From Hyphomicrobiales bacterium (GTDB lineage: Bacteria > Pseudomonadota > Alphaproteobacteria > Rhizobiales > RI-29), in contig WGLQ01000007.1 in assembly GCA_016125495.1 (NCBI GenBank), positions 372,001 through 436,000 on the forward strand: a stretch of 64,000 bases of DNA, read 5' to 3'. Made by a program: the position numbers and the translations under genes. Shown in pieces: positions 63,027 to 64,000 of the stretch (the first letter of the stretch is position 1; every line of letters begins with the position of its first letter). The notes beneath the pieces are model-generated. The model worked only from the letters and a program-made list of their open reading frames with translations. It did not search any database and was not told the origin of the DNA.

Positions 63027-64000
63027 ATGGATTCGATGGAAAGCGCGCGGGAGTTCGACGATATGGCCAAGGGGCGCCAGAACGGCGGTGGTGGGCGGAC
63101 CGTCGACCGGGGACAAATCAACAACCTGTCCGGCTTCGTCTGGTCGATCGCCGAAATCCTGCGAGGTGACTTCAAGCAGTCGGAATACGGCAAGGTCGTG
63201 CTGCCGTTCGTCGTGATGCGGCGGCTCGACTGCCTCCTGGAGCTGACCAAGGACGCCGTGGTCATGGCCCACGCAACCCTGCCCAAGGGCGTCGATGAGG
63301 CCACGCAGGACATGATCTTGTTCGGCGCGGCAGGTCGGGGCTTCAAGGTCTACAACACCTCGCCGCTGACCTTCACCAAGATCAAGGGCCAGGACGCCGC
63401 CCAGCTGCACGACAACCTGGTGAGCTACATCATGGGCTTCTCGCCCAAGGTGCGCGACATCTTCCTCGACAAGTTCCTGTTCACCGACCAACTCAAGCGC
63501 CTCAAGGAGGCGAACATCCTGTTCCAGGTGTTCGATCGGTTCTGTCAGATCGACCTGCACCCGAACGCGGTCTCCAACCTGGAGATGGGCTACCTCTTCG
63601 AGGAGCTGATCCGCCGCTTCTCGGAAATCTCCAACGAGACGGCGGGGGAGCACTTCACGCCGCGCGAGGTCATCCGGCTCATCGTCGACCTGTTGATTGC
63701 CAATGACGACGACAAGCTGACCGGCAGGGGCATCATCCGCCAGGTCTACGACCCCGCCTGCGGCACCGGCGGCATGCTGGCCCTCACAGAAGAGGCTCTC
63801 AAAGGCTTCAACGAGAAGATCCGTGTCGAGCTGTTCGGACAGGAGCTGAACGGCGAGTCCTTCGGCATTTGTAAGTCTGACATGCTGGTGACGGGCCACG
63901 ATCCCGAGCAGATCGCCTTTGGCAACACGCTGACGGCCGACGCGCATGCGGGCAAGGCCTTCCACTACATGCTCTGCAACCCGCCCTACGGCGTCGACTG
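63027..64000 (+). CDS. hsdM: Type I restriction-modification methyltransferase subunit HsdM (5' part)
   Basis: The open frame runs from an ATG at 63027 to the window end, 324 residues so far and truncated. The N-terminal helical domain (WSIAEILRGDFKQSEYGKVV) is followed by the methyltransferase domain with HFTPREVIRLIVDLL, motif I DPACGTGGMLA (about 242) and motif IV NPPYGVD (about 318). Typical HsdM proteins are about 500-550 aa, so about 200 residues are missing. An ATG at 63036 is an alternative start. HsdS and HsdR should follow outside the window. Confidence 0.93.
   Translation, partial: MDSMESAREFDDMAKGRQNGGGGRTVDRGQINNLSGFVWSIAEILRGDFKQSEYGKVVLPFVVMRRLDCLLELTKDAVVMAHATLPKGVDEATQDMILFGAAGRGFKVYNTSPLTFTKIKGQDAAQLHDNLVSYIMGFSPKVRDIFLDKFLFTDQLKRLKEANILFQVFDRFCQIDLHPNAVSNLEMGYLFEELIRRFSEISNETAGEHFTPREVIRLIVDLLIANDDDKLTGRGIIRQVYDPACGTGGMLALTEEALKGFNEKIRVELFGQELNGESFGICKSDMLVTGHDPEQIAFGNTLTADAHAGKAFHYMLCNPPYGVD

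Larger units (their letters stand above)
55939..64000. mobile_element. Second, tandem element (left part only)
   Basis: This region starts right after attR. Its first ~45 bases resemble the left end of the first element (shared CGATATTG, then GCG and ACACG). It has its own arm-like repeats at 55982-56002. It encodes a rolling-circle-type Rep, a helix-turn-helix protein, a membrane protein, an FtsK-like ATPase, a methyltransferase and the start of hsdM. Its integrase and right end are not in the window. Confidence 0.65.

Overview
The window comes from a GC-rich alphaproteobacterium, most likely of the Hyphomicrobiales/Rhizobiales. The usg gene, the linked hom-glpX-recJ block, the CCA-transferase/DUF6111/NUDIX/DUF1285 run beside a MoxR-DUF58-DUF4159 cluster, and a polyhydroxyalkanoate synthase all fit that group. 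No species can be named from the sequence alone.

Bases 1-31690 are ordinary chromosome: a DoxX protein, a DODA-type dioxygenase, usg, the tRNA-CCA enzyme run, a four-gene MoxR/DUF58/membrane-protein operon, a hydroxyacid dehydrogenase, an acyltransferase, a DUF3179 protein, a TPP-riboswitch-controlled thiamin-precursor ABC transporter (ATPase, permease, binding protein), tRNA-Pro, a DUF192 protein and a double cold-shock protein, a glyoxalase, tRNA-Glu, recJ, glpX, hom, a small lipoprotein, phaC, a VOC protein and a Rieske oxygenase.

Bases 31718-55938 are a 24.2 kb integrated element in the 3' end of a tRNA-Lys gene. It is bounded by exact 52-bp direct repeats and carries its tyrosine integrase at the right end, next to arm-type repeats that also occur at the left end. 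It looks like a plasmid that integrates. It has a Rep_3-type initiator with five 21-22-bp iterons and a perfect DnaA box, a ParA with a small partner, a MOBP-type relaxase with a MobC-like protein and a hairpin-rich candidate oriT, an ArdC antirestriction protein, a GIY-YIG protein, a ParDE pair and many small unknown genes. No type IV secretion genes are present, so it should be mobilisable rather than self-transmissible. Its main cargo is a six-gene leftward defence island (42033-49025). This holds an unrecognised 192-aa helical protein, a QueC-like PP-loop enzyme, an XRE-ImmA/IrrE regulator and a PIN nuclease, followed by a GajA/GajB (Gabija) pair. The first four genes are chained by overlaps and look like a separate, possibly undescribed, immune module.

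Bases 55939-64000 look like the start of a second element in tandem at the same tRNA site. Its left end resembles that of the first element but carries different arm-like repeats. It encodes a rolling-circle-type Rep, a helix-turn-helix protein, a membrane/coiled-coil protein, an FtsK-like translocase, a second copy of the 208-aa methyltransferase seen in the first element, and the start of a type I restriction methyltransferase (hsdM) that runs off the window.
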